From Cellulophaga sp. BC115SP (GTDB taxonomy: Bacteria; Bacteroidota; Bacteroidia; Cytophagales; Spirosomataceae): a DNA stretch of 64,000 nt. The notes beneath the pieces are model-generated. The model made no database searches, was not told the DNA's origin, and saw only the letters and a list, made by a program, of their open reading frames with translations. Shown piece after piece: positions 9,261-17,648 of the stretch (the stretch's first letter is position 1; every line of letters starts with the position of its first letter). Where the stretch lies: NCBI RefSeq assembly GCF_009905545.1, contig NZ_JAAALB010000010.1, forward strand, positions 62,001-126,000, written 5' to 3'. The position numbers and the translations under genes are program-made.

Positions 9261-9833
9261 ATGCAACGCAAAGAACCGTTTAAGTTTATGCTACAGTTAG
9301 CCATGTTTGGAAGTGGCTTATTGTTTTTGGGCTTATTGGTATTCTATACCATTTTGAGCAGACCCGAAGCTGGTTTTGGTAAACTGATTTTGCCTGAAAT
9401 TTTTTGGGCAAGTACTTTATTAATGCTCATCAGCAGTCTTACGTTATATCTTGCCGAATGGAGTTTTGATAAGCACAATTTTAAAAGCTATCGATTCTAT
9501 ATGGGTAGCACGCTCGCCCTTGGTATTTGCTTTATTGTCATGCAGCTATTAGGTTGGAAGGAGTTGTTTGAACTCAATGCCAACTCAGCGATTCGAACCT
9601 CCCGAGGATTTATTGTCATGATTTCGGGACTACATATTCTTCATATCGTTGTGGGATTGATTTTTTTGGTAAAAATCTTTATTGAATCGCTCAAACGACT
9701 CTCTTATGTAGAATCTTTTGTGTATTCGGTCAATCCTCCCAATCAGCTCAAAGTCAACTTAATCGTGTTCTATTGGCATTTTGTAGATATTCTCTGGGTA
9801 ATCCTATTTTTGTATCTATGGTGGCAGAATTAG
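9261..9833 (+). CDS. Heme-copper oxidase subunit III-like membrane protein
   Basis: The 190-residue protein has five hydrophobic spans and COX3 features: the conserved Trp/Glu-bearing helix (LYLAEWSFDKHNFKSYRFY region), GFIVMISGLHILHIVVGLIF, and the final VNLIVFYWHFVDILWVILF helix characteristic of subunit III. Subunit III stabilises the catalytic subunit of terminal oxidases. Catalytic subunits I and II are not in the window, so this is an orphan subunit III next to ispE. A family member acting in oxidase assembly is an alternative. Confidence 0.85.
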   Translation: MQRKEPFKFMLQLAMFGSGLLFLGLLVFYTILSRPEAGFGKLILPEIFWASTLLMLISSLTLYLAEWSFDKHNFKSYRFYMGSTLALGICFIVMQLLGWKELFELNANSAIRTSRGFIVMISGLHILHIVVGLIFLVKIFIESLKRLSYVESFVYSVNPPNQLKVNLIVFYWHFVDILWVILFLYLWWQN

Positions 9834-9879
9834 ATATAAATGCTGAATTGTGAGCGATAATTTTAATTTTACTCGCAAT

Positions 9880-10002
9880 AGGCATTAAGCGCTATCCCTA
9901 TTGCTGAAGGTATAAAAGTGTTTCTAATAAAATCATGAATACATTTATTGCCTAATGCCTACGGCTTACCGCTTAAAGCTTACTAATGCAATTTTATGGT
10001 GC
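9880..10002. repeat. Dispersed word-repeat element between convergent genes
   Basis: TAATGCCTACGGCTTACCGC followed by TTAAAGC (9953-9979) aligns without gaps to 30824-30850 at 22 of 27 positions, and all five differences are transitions. A related GGCATTAAGC occurs in the opposite sense at 9891-9900. It lies between the oxidase subunit gene (plus) and the gene at 10011 (minus), where a bidirectional terminator is expected. Confidence 0.6.
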
Positions 10003-10010
10003 ATTAATAC

Positions 10011-10784
10011 TTATTTCTTGTAATACAGCATTTTTTTACCCGTGTTATAATCCGTCAACAGTAAAGCTCCTTTGTCGATGTAGTATTTCGAGTTGGGTAC
10101 ATCTGTGACTTTGCCATTAATGGTAATACGCCAGTACAACATATTCCCTTTGGTAAACCAACGTGCTCCCGCTGCTTTGATTTGAGCAATTACAGAGTTA
10201 TCTCCGCCTGAGGAATTTCCAGAGCTATTAGGTCCACTTACGTAAGCGCTCGAGCCACCATCGTCTATCGTCCCATCGGCATTGAGAACGATGGAAGTAC
10301 TACTCCCGCCATAGAACCCTCCGTTTGACGAGTAATTTTCGTGGTGCGTCCATGTACCAACAAGGTTAGGGTCACGAAATAATCCATCAGGTTTTGTAGA
10401 TGTGACAGCAGGCTTTGTAGCCTCTGTTTTCTTAGAAAAGCTTCCTTGTAGAATAACCTGATTATTATAACTAATTTGTTGTTGGATTGTGTTGTTTTGC
10501 CAAATCATTTCAAGACCAAATACGGTTCCATCTTTGTATGAAAGTGTACCAGATGCGTTATAGGTATTGACGATACATTTTAATTCATAGCTTTCAAGAT
10601 TTGCACCTGAGTGCACATGTAGTTGGCCAACAATTTGGTTATTCCCAGCACTTGAAATGGACATTTCGGCTTGTAAAGCACCTCCACTGCCCTGAACTTG
10701 TCCTTGCCAGTTACCAATAAAATTTTGAGCGATCGTTTCAAATAAAGACATAAAGAAAAAAGATAGATATATGAGCGTTTTCAT
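10011..10784 (-). CDS. Secreted two-domain beta-rich protein, unknown function
   Basis: The 257-residue protein begins with a signal peptide (MKTLIYLSFFFMSLFETIAQ). Residues about 21-115 form a beta-strand-rich module starting NFIGNWQGQVQG. After a Thr/Lys-rich linker a second module from about 138 begins NLVGTWTHHENY, contains a Gly/Ser-rich stretch and ends TGKKMLYYKK. Both modules open with a G-x-W motif, reminiscent of lipocalin-like domains of Bacteroidota secreted proteins. I do not recognise a specific function. It is transcribed alone, with a nested hairpin upstream and a repeat downstream. Confidence 0.7.
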   Translation of the reverse strand: MKTLIYLSFFFMSLFETIAQNFIGNWQGQVQGSGGALQAEMSISSAGNNQIVGQLHVHSGANLESYELKCIVNTYNASGTLSYKDGTVFGLEMIWQNNTIQQQISYNNQVILQGSFSKKTEATKPAVTSTKPDGLFRDPNLVGTWTHHENYSSNGGFYGGSSTSIVLNADGTIDDGGSSAYVSGPNSSGNSSGGDNSVIAQIKAAGARWFTKGNMLYWRITINGKVTDVPNSKYYIDKGALLLTDYNTGKKMLYYKK

Positions 10785-10952
10785 ACTGAGAGTTTAGGAT
10801 TAATACAAAACTAAAATAGCTCATTATGAAGCGTTCTACAAAAAAACAGAAGGTTTCTGAGTAAGTGGAAAGATATATTCACATTTGATTTTCAGAAACT
10901 TACTCTTGTGAGGTATTTAGTAAATTAAGATTGAGTAGATGAGTGATTAATT

Positions 10953-11060
10953 GTAGAGACGCAATGCTTTCGTCTAAAGCTCAATCGTATCTAAATCAAA
11001 AAAAGGGGTCGAAAAAATAATTTTCGACCCCTTTTTAGACGCAAAGCATTGCGTCTCTAC
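10953..11060. repeat. Nested palindrome: GTAGAGACGC inverted repeat enclosing a terminator
   Basis: The left arm, 10953-10978 (GTAGAGACGCAATGC then TTTCGTCTAAA), and the right arm, 11034-11060, are inverted copies that differ by a single inserted base. Between and overlapping them lies the perfect terminator hairpin at 11000-11036. A second, degraded copy of the same arm is at 23433-23459. The whole 10785-11093 intergenic region holds nothing else I can recognise. Confidence 0.85.
11000..11036 (-). terminator. Intrinsic terminator of the metal-efflux operon
   Basis: A perfect 16-bp stem (AAAAAGGGGTCGAAAA at 11000-11015 with its complement at 11021-11036) has a 5-base loop, with A/T runs on both sides. 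It lies 58 bases beyond the stop codon of the adaptor gene at 11094-12248. Confidence 0.9.
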
Positions 11061-11093
11061 TACTAAAGATTCATGTTTCAATAAAACACCCTA

Positions 11094-12248
11094 CTATTCT
11101 CCTTCGCCTCCTGCTAGCATAGCCTGTAAAATAGAAGCATTTGCTTTGACAATTTCTTTTGATGGAAGCGTTTTTTCAAGGATGATTTCTACCATGCCAT
11201 TTTCTGTAATTCCTAATTTCACAGGTACTTGTTGATAGCTATTTGTTTTGAGTCTTACAAAGATAAAACCGCCTTCTCCACGACGCACAACAGCATCTTC
11301 TGGTAAAGTTTGTACGGCTTTTTTACCTGTCAAAATTTTGGTATTGACATACTGACCCACCACTAGTTTCTGCTCTAGTACTTCATTATCCAAGTGTCCA
11401 TGAACCAGAATAGCTTTGGTTGGGCCTTCGATGGTTTGTCCTACCAAAATCACTTTTCCTGTTAAAGGCTTATCTGCTAATCTCGGATTTTCGAGTAATA
11501 ATGTTTGACCTACTTGCACTTTATTAGCATCTTTTTCAAAAACATTCAATTCTAAGTGCATGTGCTCACGGCTCACTAATTCCATCATGACATCGGTAGG
11601 AGCGATGTTTTTTCCAATATTGACATAAACCATTTTGGTTACACCATTAATAGGAGAAATCACATTGATAGAGGGTGTAATATTCCCAGCTTTGAGCTTA
11701 GCGATATTACATCCTATCAGCTTTAGTTTTTCTTCCAAGCCTTTTATCATTGCTTTACCTGTCTGATACTCAGAATCAATCTGCTGCAATTTCTTTTTTG
11801 AACCTACATTTTCTTGGTTCAGGGTTTCTTGGCGGCTCAAATCCTGCTCTTGGAATTTTTGTTTGCTCAACGCTTGCAAATATTCTTGTTGTAGCTGAAC
11901 ATATTCCATACTCTGTACTACTGCTAGCACTTGTCCTTTACGAACGGGCGTACCTGGCAATAGGCTAAAGCTTTTGACAAAACCTGCAATCGGAACACTC
12001 ACCGAAATCATTTGTTGTGGCGGTACTTCTACTTTACCATTAGCAGTAACCTCTTCGCCTACAATGGTTTGTTCAAAACCACCTACTGGTAATTGAATAT
12101 TTTTGGCTTGTGCCTCGCTCACATGAACGATATCGACTACTTTTTCGGCTGTCGATTCAGCATTTGCTTCAGATTTGGGGTCTTTTGAACAGTTCCATAA
12201 AAGTAAACTCGACAAAAGTGCAATATATATAGGGGCTTTCTTATTCAT
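11094..12248 (-). CDS. RND efflux periplasmic adaptor subunit (CusB/CzcB-type lipoprotein)
   Basis: The 384-residue membrane-fusion protein bridges the inner-membrane RND pump to the outer-membrane channel. It has a lipoprotein signal with lipobox LWNC (Cys20), a first beta-barrel/lipoyl half (QMISVSVPIAGFVKSFSLLP then GTPVRKGQVLAVVQS), an alpha-hairpin (about 115-175, Gln/Lys-rich), the second lipoyl half (VISPINGVTKMVYVNIGKN) and a C-terminal VQTLPEDAVVRRGEGGFIFV strand region. Its start overlaps the end of the pump gene by 8 bp, indicating translational coupling. Metal efflux is inferred from the CzcA-type pump. Confidence 0.92.
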   Translation of the reverse strand: MNKKAPIYIALLSSLLLWNCSKDPKSEANAESTAEKVVDIVHVSEAQAKNIQLPVGGFEQTIVGEEVTANGKVEVPPQQMISVSVPIAGFVKSFSLLPGTPVRKGQVLAVVQSMEYVQLQQEYLQALSKQKFQEQDLSRQETLNQENVGSKKKLQQIDSEYQTGKAMIKGLEEKLKLIGCNIAKLKAGNITPSINVISPINGVTKMVYVNIGKNIAPTDVMMELVSREHMHLELNVFEKDANKVQVGQTLLLENPRLADKPLTGKVILVGQTIEGPTKAILVHGHLDNEVLEQKLVVGQYVNTKILTGKKAVQTLPEDAVVRRGEGGFIFVRLKTNSYQQVPVKLGITENGMVEIILEKTLPSKEIVKANASILQAMLAGGEGE

Positions 12249-15200
12249 GACCTACAAGAGTTTCGATATTGATAATTACTTGATTTAAATTATGGACTTC
12301 GCTCAAATACATTTCTTTGATTTGCCAAGCCTGCGTAATGCTTTGGACAAACTCCACGTATTCTATTTCTCCAGCTTGATAGCTTTTATGCGCAGTGCTA
12401 ATCATCAAATTAGCCTGCGGAATAGCAGAACTTTGATAATACTGTACTGATTTCCTTAGCTTTTCTAGCTGAATCTTTAGCGATTGTAATTGCTTGGCAG
12501 TTTGCTGTTCGGCTAGAGACAAACTTTCTTTAGCAATTTGCTCGTTGATACCTGCTGCATTAATACGTGCCTTTTGTGCCTTCGCAAAAAGGGGAAAATT
12601 GAGTCCTGCCTGAACAAAATTTTGGTTATAGTTTCGCTCAATACTCTGGTTGGTAATCCCAACTTTAAAATCAGGTTTCAAACGCTCTTTTTCGAGTTTT
12701 GTTTGTAATTGACTTACTTCAATTTGCTGTCTAAGCAATTCCAGATATGGATTATTGCTCAATTCTGTTATTTGAAGTTGCAAAGGTTTTTGCATATTGG
12801 TCTGCGTATCAATCACAAAATCAGCAGTAATATTTAACAAAAATGAAAGACTCTGATATAGACTCTTTTCATCAGACAAAATACTTTGAATTCTATTTTG
12901 GATTTCATGCAAACGAGTTTCGGTCGAAACCTTTTCGAGTAAATTGGTTTCACCCGTTTGATAGCGTAAAGACGCCGCCTTGAAAGCACTTTGGTACAAA
13001 CTATCTTGTTGCTGAACCACCTTGAGTAATTGGGTATTGAGTAAAATTTGATAATACAAACTTTTTACCTCTGCTACTACTTGATTCTTTGTCATATTCA
13101 AACGCTTTTCGGACGAAGCTGTATGACTTTTCAACAAATTCTCTTGTGCTTTATACAAAGACGGAAAGGCAAATGATTGACCCAAACTAAAAGTCACATC
13201 ATTGTTTGTATACGTCTGTGTACGACCAAATTGGGTATCAAAACTGGTTTTGGGTAAGTCCTTTGCTGTTTTTTCCAAAGCCCTATTTCCTGAAATCTCT
13301 AGTTTTCCTACTTGTAAGCTCTGATTTTGTTGAATCGCTTTTTCAATACAATGATCAAGCGTTAGCACTGGAGAATTTTGAGCGTTTGTAGTATTTCCTA
13401 CCCCAAAACCTAACAGTACAATAATGATTACTACCGAAGGTTTTACTTTTATTCTAGAGGCCGCTAGACTATAAATAGCAGGCAATACGACTAAGGTCAA
13501 TAACGTTGCAGAAATCAACCCTCCGATAACTACCGTTGCCAAAGGACGTTGTACCTCAGCACCTGGCGAATGTGAAAGTGCCATTGGCAAAAAGCCTAAA
13601 GAGGCTACTGCGGCTGTCATTACCACAGGACGAAAACGAGTTTTAGTTCCTTCAATAATTCGCTCATAAATATCAGTAATGCCTTGCTTTTCGAGACTAT
13701 TGAAATAGGCTATCAATACAATCCCGTTGAGTACAGCTACACCAAACAAAGCTATAAAACCAATACCTGCCGACACAGAAAACGGCATTCCACGAAGCCA
13801 TAGCGCCATTACACCGCCAATAGCAGATAGCGGAATAGCAGCAAAAATAATAAGCGCTTCTTTGAGAGAATTAAAAGTAAAAAACAGTAAAGCAAAAATG
13901 AGAAATAGCGCAACAGGAACCGCTATTGCCAAACGACTTTTGGCGGCATTGAGGTTTTCAAAAGCTCCTCCATATACAAAGTTGTAGCCTGCAGGAAGTT
14001 CCACTTTTTTGTCTAATACTTGTTGAATTTCATGTACCAGACTTTCGACATCACGATTACGAACATTAATCCCAATTGTAATACGACGGCGAGCGTTATC
14101 ACGAGCAATTTCGGTAGGAGCATCTTGGTATGAAATATTGGCAACTTGCGATAACGGAATTTTACCACCATTGGGTAAATCAACATACAAATCGCTGATA
14201 TTTTGTAAATCTTTGCGATACGCAGAATCAAGGCGAACAACTAACCCAAAACGTTTTTCTCCTTCATATACAACACCTGCTTCTTCGCCAGCAAAAGCAG
14301 TCTTAACAAGAGCGTTGAGTTCTTTTATTTTGAGACCATACTGAGCTATTTTCTCACGATTATAGTCCACAACCATTTGCGGAACGCCTTCAATTTGTTG
14401 TACTTTCAAATCTCCAACACCTTCGATTTTGGCAATATGCTTGGCACTTTCTTGTGCTTTTTGGTATAAAATATCCAAGTCCTCTCCAAAAATTTTAATC
14501 GCAACATCAGATTTCGTTCCTGCTATTAGCTCATTAAAACGCATTTGAATAGGTTGTGTGAATTCAAAATTTACCCCAGGTAATTCTGACAAGGCATCAT
14601 CCATTTTGGCAGAAAGCTCTTCCATCGTTTCTGCTTTTTTCCAGTGCTTCATGTCTTTTAATTCAATAATTAAATCACATGAATTGATTCCCATAGGATC
14701 AGTAGGTATTTCGGATGCTCCAATACGAGATACCACTTGACTTACCTCATCTGGAAACTCACGAAGTATAATTTGTTGAGCTTGGTTGTTCATTTTGATA
14801 CTTTGCGATAAAGAAGCATTGCTATGCAAAAGCGTCTCAACCGCAAAATCGCCTTCGTTTAACTCTGGAATAAACTCACCTCCCAATGAATTGAATAACA
14901 ATAAACTACCCGCAAACATCGCCACTGCTCCACCAACTACCACCGCCTTGTTATGCAATACCCAGCGAATAATAGGGGCGTAGAATTTGTATAAAAAGTT
15001 GATGATTTTATCAGAAATTGTCTCTTTCAAATTGACTTTTTTGCTCAATAACAAAGACGACATCATTGGAACATAAGTCAATGATAAAATCAAGGCTCCG
15101 ATTATGGCAAAACCAACCGTTTGCGCCATGGGCTTAAACATTTTTCCTTCAATACCCGTCAAGGCTAATATCGGGAAATACACAATCAAAATGATAATCT

Positions 15201-16569
15201 CTCCAAAAGCTGCTGACTTACGAATTGTTACGGCAGAATGATATACTTCGTCGTTCATTTCCTGTTGCGTCAACGTTAGGGTATGTGTTCCTGACTTCTG
15301 AGCTCTTTCGTGTAAATGATGAATGATAGCTTCGACAATAATCACGGCGCCATCCACAATCAACCCAAAGTCAATAGCACCCAATGACATCAAGTTGGCC
15401 GATACGCCAAAGAGGTTCATCATACTAAATGAAAACAACAAGCACAGAGGAATCACAGAGGCTACCACAAGCCCAGCACGAAGATTTCCTAAGAGTAAAA
15501 CCAAGACAAAAATCACAATCAAACCACCTTCTACAAGGTTTTTCTCTACGGTACCTATCGCCTTGTCAATCAATTTACTACGATCCAAGAAAGGTTGAAT
15601 TGTAATACCTTCTGGAAGTGATTTTTGAATTTCTTTGATTCTAGCTTTTACGTCTTGAGTTACGACCTGAGCCGAAGCGCCTTTGAGTAATAATACCACC
15701 GCTCCGACAGCCTCTCCTTCGCCATTACGCGTCATTGCTCCATAACGAACAGCGTGTCCAAACTGTACGGTAGCCACATCTTTAACTAATACAGGAATCC
15801 CTCCTCGATTAGCTACTACAATATTGCCAATGTCCTCGACATTTTTTACCATCCCTTCAGAGCGGATAAAATAGGCATCTGTACCTTTCTCGATATAGCT
15901 ACCACCCGAGTTCGAGTTGTTATCTTGTAACGCCGTAAACAGTTCGTTTAGGGTAATATTGGCCGCACTAAGGCGTTCGGGATTAATGGCAACTTCGTAT
16001 TGTTTTAGATTTCCACCAAAAGAACTAACCTCTACAACGCCCTTGATACCAAGCAATTGTCGTTTCACAATCCAATCTTGAATCGTACGAAGCTCGGTGA
16101 GAGAATAGTTATTTTTAAATTTTGGATCAACTGCTAACGTATATTGATAAAATTCGCCAAGCCCTGTCGTAATAGGTGCTAATTCGGGACGCCCAGCTCC
16201 TGCAATTAGATTAGGTTCGGCTTCTTTAAGCTTTTCAGTTACTTGCTGACGAGCTTTTTCTATAGGTACGTCGTCTTCAAAGACTACCGTAATAATTGAC
16301 AAGCCCATTCTCGAAAAAGAGCGAATTTCCTTCGTATTTGGAACGGTTCTTAATGAGATTTCTAGTGGAATAGTGATAAATTTTTCAACCTCAGTAGCAG
16401 GTAAAGCGGGAGATTGAGTGATTACCTGCACTTGGTTAGATGTAATATCTGGCAGGGCATCTACGGTAAGCTGAGTCAAGGAAATTCCACCCCAAGCAAT
16501 TAAGCTCAAGACAAATAATCCAATAATCAGCTTTTGATTTATGCTGAATCGAATTAATGAATCTATCAT
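12241..16569 (-). CDS. CzcA/CusA-family heavy-metal RND pump fused to a TolC-type outer-membrane channel
   Basis: A single 1442-residue frame holds two proteins. Residues 1 to about 1039 are a complete heavy-metal RND pump: first span LIIGLFVLSLIAWGGISL, the TM4 proton-relay motif DFGLIVDGAVIIVEA, two large periplasmic loops and a final SATLLTLVVLPAIYSL helix. From about 1045 a new hydrophobic segment (VVIIIVLLGFGVG) and NAQ, signal-peptidase-like, lead into about 380 residues of TolC/outer-membrane-factor sequence (LTLDHCIEKAIQQNQSL ... ASLRYQTGETNLLEKV ... SYQAGEIEYVEFV). The pump C-terminus is cytoplasmic, so the extra span puts the TolC part in the periplasm. Such fusions are known in Bacteroidota. 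It likely exports Cu, Co, Zn or Cd. Confidence 0.93.
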   Translation of the reverse strand: MIDSLIRFSINQKLIIGLFVLSLIAWGGISLTQLTVDALPDITSNQVQVITQSPALPATEVEKFITIPLEISLRTVPNTKEIRSFSRMGLSIITVVFEDDVPIEKARQQVTEKLKEAEPNLIAGAGRPELAPITTGLGEFYQYTLAVDPKFKNNYSLTELRTIQDWIVKRQLLGIKGVVEVSSFGGNLKQYEVAINPERLSAANITLNELFTALQDNNSNSGGSYIEKGTDAYFIRSEGMVKNVEDIGNIVVANRGGIPVLVKDVATVQFGHAVRYGAMTRNGEGEAVGAVVLLLKGASAQVVTQDVKARIKEIQKSLPEGITIQPFLDRSKLIDKAIGTVEKNLVEGGLIVIFVLVLLLGNLRAGLVVASVIPLCLLFSFSMMNLFGVSANLMSLGAIDFGLIVDGAVIIVEAIIHHLHERAQKSGTHTLTLTQQEMNDEVYHSAVTIRKSAAFGEIIILIVYFPILALTGIEGKMFKPMAQTVGFAIIGALILSLTYVPMMSSLLLSKKVNLKETISDKIINFLYKFYAPIIRWVLHNKAVVVGGAVAMFAGSLLLFNSLGGEFIPELNEGDFAVETLLHSNASLSQSIKMNNQAQQIILREFPDEVSQVVSRIGASEIPTDPMGINSCDLIIELKDMKHWKKAETMEELSAKMDDALSELPGVNFEFTQPIQMRFNELIAGTKSDVAIKIFGEDLDILYQKAQESAKHIAKIEGVGDLKVQQIEGVPQMVVDYNREKIAQYGLKIKELNALVKTAFAGEEAGVVYEGEKRFGLVVRLDSAYRKDLQNISDLYVDLPNGGKIPLSQVANISYQDAPTEIARDNARRRITIGINVRNRDVESLVHEIQQVLDKKVELPAGYNFVYGGAFENLNAAKSRLAIAVPVALFLIFALLFFTFNSLKEALIIFAAIPLSAIGGVMALWLRGMPFSVSAGIGFIALFGVAVLNGIVLIAYFNSLEKQGITDIYERIIEGTKTRFRPVVMTAAVASLGFLPMALSHSPGAEVQRPLATVVIGGLISATLLTLVVLPAIYSLAASRIKVKPSVVIIIVLLGFGVGNTTNAQNSPVLTLDHCIEKAIQQNQSLQVGKLEISGNRALEKTAKDLPKTSFDTQFGRTQTYTNNDVTFSLGQSFAFPSLYKAQENLLKSHTASSEKRLNMTKNQVVAEVKSLYYQILLNTQLLKVVQQQDSLYQSAFKAASLRYQTGETNLLEKVSTETRLHEIQNRIQSILSDEKSLYQSLSFLLNITADFVIDTQTNMQKPLQLQITELSNNPYLELLRQQIEVSQLQTKLEKERLKPDFKVGITNQSIERNYNQNFVQAGLNFPLFAKAQKARINAAGINEQIAKESLSLAEQQTAKQLQSLKIQLEKLRKSVQYYQSSAIPQANLMISTAHKSYQAGEIEYVEFVQSITQAWQIKEMYLSEVHNLNQVIINIETLVGHE

Positions 16570-16896
16570 TAGTTTTTAAAATAAAGGTAGTGAGGCTGGT
16601 TATTGAGGGAATTGGTGATGGAGCGATTGAGTGATTATAATCGTTTATGAATCTCTCAAAAACATCAATACAAGTAGGAGGGCTGTGTAGTGATTTGAAT
16701 CGTTTAAACTCATTACTACACTCAAACTTATAGTCATGCTGATTATTGAGAAAAGGGTAAATACATGAAGTTTGGATGATATTATTAAAATTCATCTACG
16801 TATTTAACCACAAAATACTCAATAGTAAATCACTCATTCACTTTCTCTCAATAAAGAGCCGAGAATGTTAATTTGAAATAAAAGGAAGATATTCGA
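16570..16896. promoter_or_regulatory. Repeat-bearing upstream region of the metal-efflux operon
   Basis: Two 18-base direct repeats lie 59 bases apart: AGTGATTATAATCGTTTA (16630-16647) and AGTGATTTGAATCGTTTA (16689-16706), differing at two positions. The second is inside an imperfect palindrome, 16685-16721, with outer arms GTGTAGT/ACTACAC. Position just ahead of the pump gene makes an operator possible, but the texture also resembles the intergenic word repeats elsewhere in the window. Confidence 0.5.
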
Positions 16897-17289
16897 TTAG
16901 AATCGGGGTGGATTGAGTAGCGACGAGGCTAATAGGAAGTCGTAAAGGTTTTGCCAAGCAAAGTTGGGACCAACAAAACCCCTAATAATGGGCTTAAATT
17001 TCAACGAAATTTGCTGAAAAAAGGATGGCAAAAAGGCATGAACCGCCTGAGAGTCCAGACTAGGCAAGTGTGAATGCGAGTGCTTGGCAGTTTTGGTATG
17101 ATTTGAGGCTGCCGAATAGTGCATTGCTAAAAAGCTCAAAAAACTCATATTGCTCTTCTCAGTTTTGCAATGCCATTGGTAATGCTTCACTAACTCGCCT
17201 ATTTTTGCCAACTGCAAAGTATCTACCTTTGGAAAAAGACTTCCCAAAAGGATAGTGACACTTAGAAATATGGCAATAATTTGTTTCAT
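16897..17289 (-). CDS. Small secreted His-containing protein upstream of the metal-efflux operon
   Basis: The ATG at 17289 gives 130 residues with a signal peptide (MKQIIAIFLSVTILLGSLFP). The body includes the His-rich patch KTAKHSHSHL, two Cys-free aromatic regions and a hydrophobic C-terminus. The open frame extends upstream but the extension is not signal-like. I do not recognise a named family. The location, 327 bp upstream of the CzcA-TolC fusion and in the same direction, and the HSHSH patch suggest periplasmic metal binding, which is inference. The start codon is inside an 18-bp perfect palindrome and follows a TACCTTTG promoter element. Confidence 0.65.
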   Translation of the reverse strand: MKQIIAIFLSVTILLGSLFPKVDTLQLAKIGELVKHYQWHCKTEKSNMSFLSFLAMHYSAASNHTKTAKHSHSHLPSLDSQAVHAFLPSFFQQISLKFKPIIRGFVGPNFAWQNLYDFLLASSLLNPPRF

Positions 17290-17293
17290 GAAA

Positions 17294-17301
17294 CAAAGGT
17301 A
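17294..17301 (-). promoter_or_regulatory. Bacteroidota -7 element (TACCTTTG) adjacent to a start codon
   Basis: The minus strand reads TACCTTTG ending 4 bases before the ATG at 17289, with TTTTG about 16 bases further upstream as a possible -33 box. If used, the mRNA would be almost leaderless. The perfect palindrome TTTGTTTCATGAAACAAA (17280-17297) overlaps it. Confidence 0.5.
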
Positions 17302-17483
17302 GTTGTTAAATCCAATCCAAAAGTATTTCGCCATAAAAACTTTTCCAGATTGGATTATTTTTATTTTTTGGTTGGAGCCCAATAAGATGAAAAAGTTTAA
17401 TCTTATTGCTTCTTTTTACAAAAATGTTGAAAAACAGACAGTTTTATAACCGTATCTATCCGTTTTTAATGAAAAACTAACAA

Positions 17484-17548
17484 TTTTCCACAAAAGTTAT
17501 CCACATTGCAAACTTATCCACTGTGGAAAAGCCCCTAATTGTGGATAA
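17484..17548. other. Cluster of five DnaA-box-like nonamers (candidate replication origin or DnaA-binding site)
   Basis: Within 65 bp lie TTTTCCACA (17484-17492), TTATCCACA (17497-17505) and TTATCCACT (17514-17522) on the plus strand, and TTTTCCACA (17522-17530) and TTATCCACA (17540-17548) on the minus strand. Two match the TTATnCACA consensus exactly. AT-rich sequence flanks both sides, and a 9-bp hairpin (CAATAAGAT/ATCTTATTG) lies at 17380-17408. The intergenic region 17290-17648 has no gene. Local gene direction does not change here, which neither proves nor excludes an origin. Confidence 0.6.
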
Positions 17549-17648
17549 GTCTTTTTTAGCCGATTTTATGTCAAACGTCCTAAATTGGGCTAATTATTTA
17601 TAACGATTCTAAGGAGGTCTTATAACTGTTGTGGTCTATAATAAATAC

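Noticed and set aside
10953-11060. Insertion-sequence remnant
   Set aside because: Inverted arms are present, but there is no transposase fragment and no obvious target-site duplication, so it is listed as a repeat element.
14786-15598. Plus-strand open frames inside the RND pump gene
   Set aside because: They are shadows of the pump frame with no family resemblance, signal or promoter.
12241-16569. Frameshift or assembly error joining pump and TolC genes
   Set aside because: The join is in one uninterrupted frame with a plausible new membrane span, and such fusions are known in Bacteroidota, so it was accepted as real.
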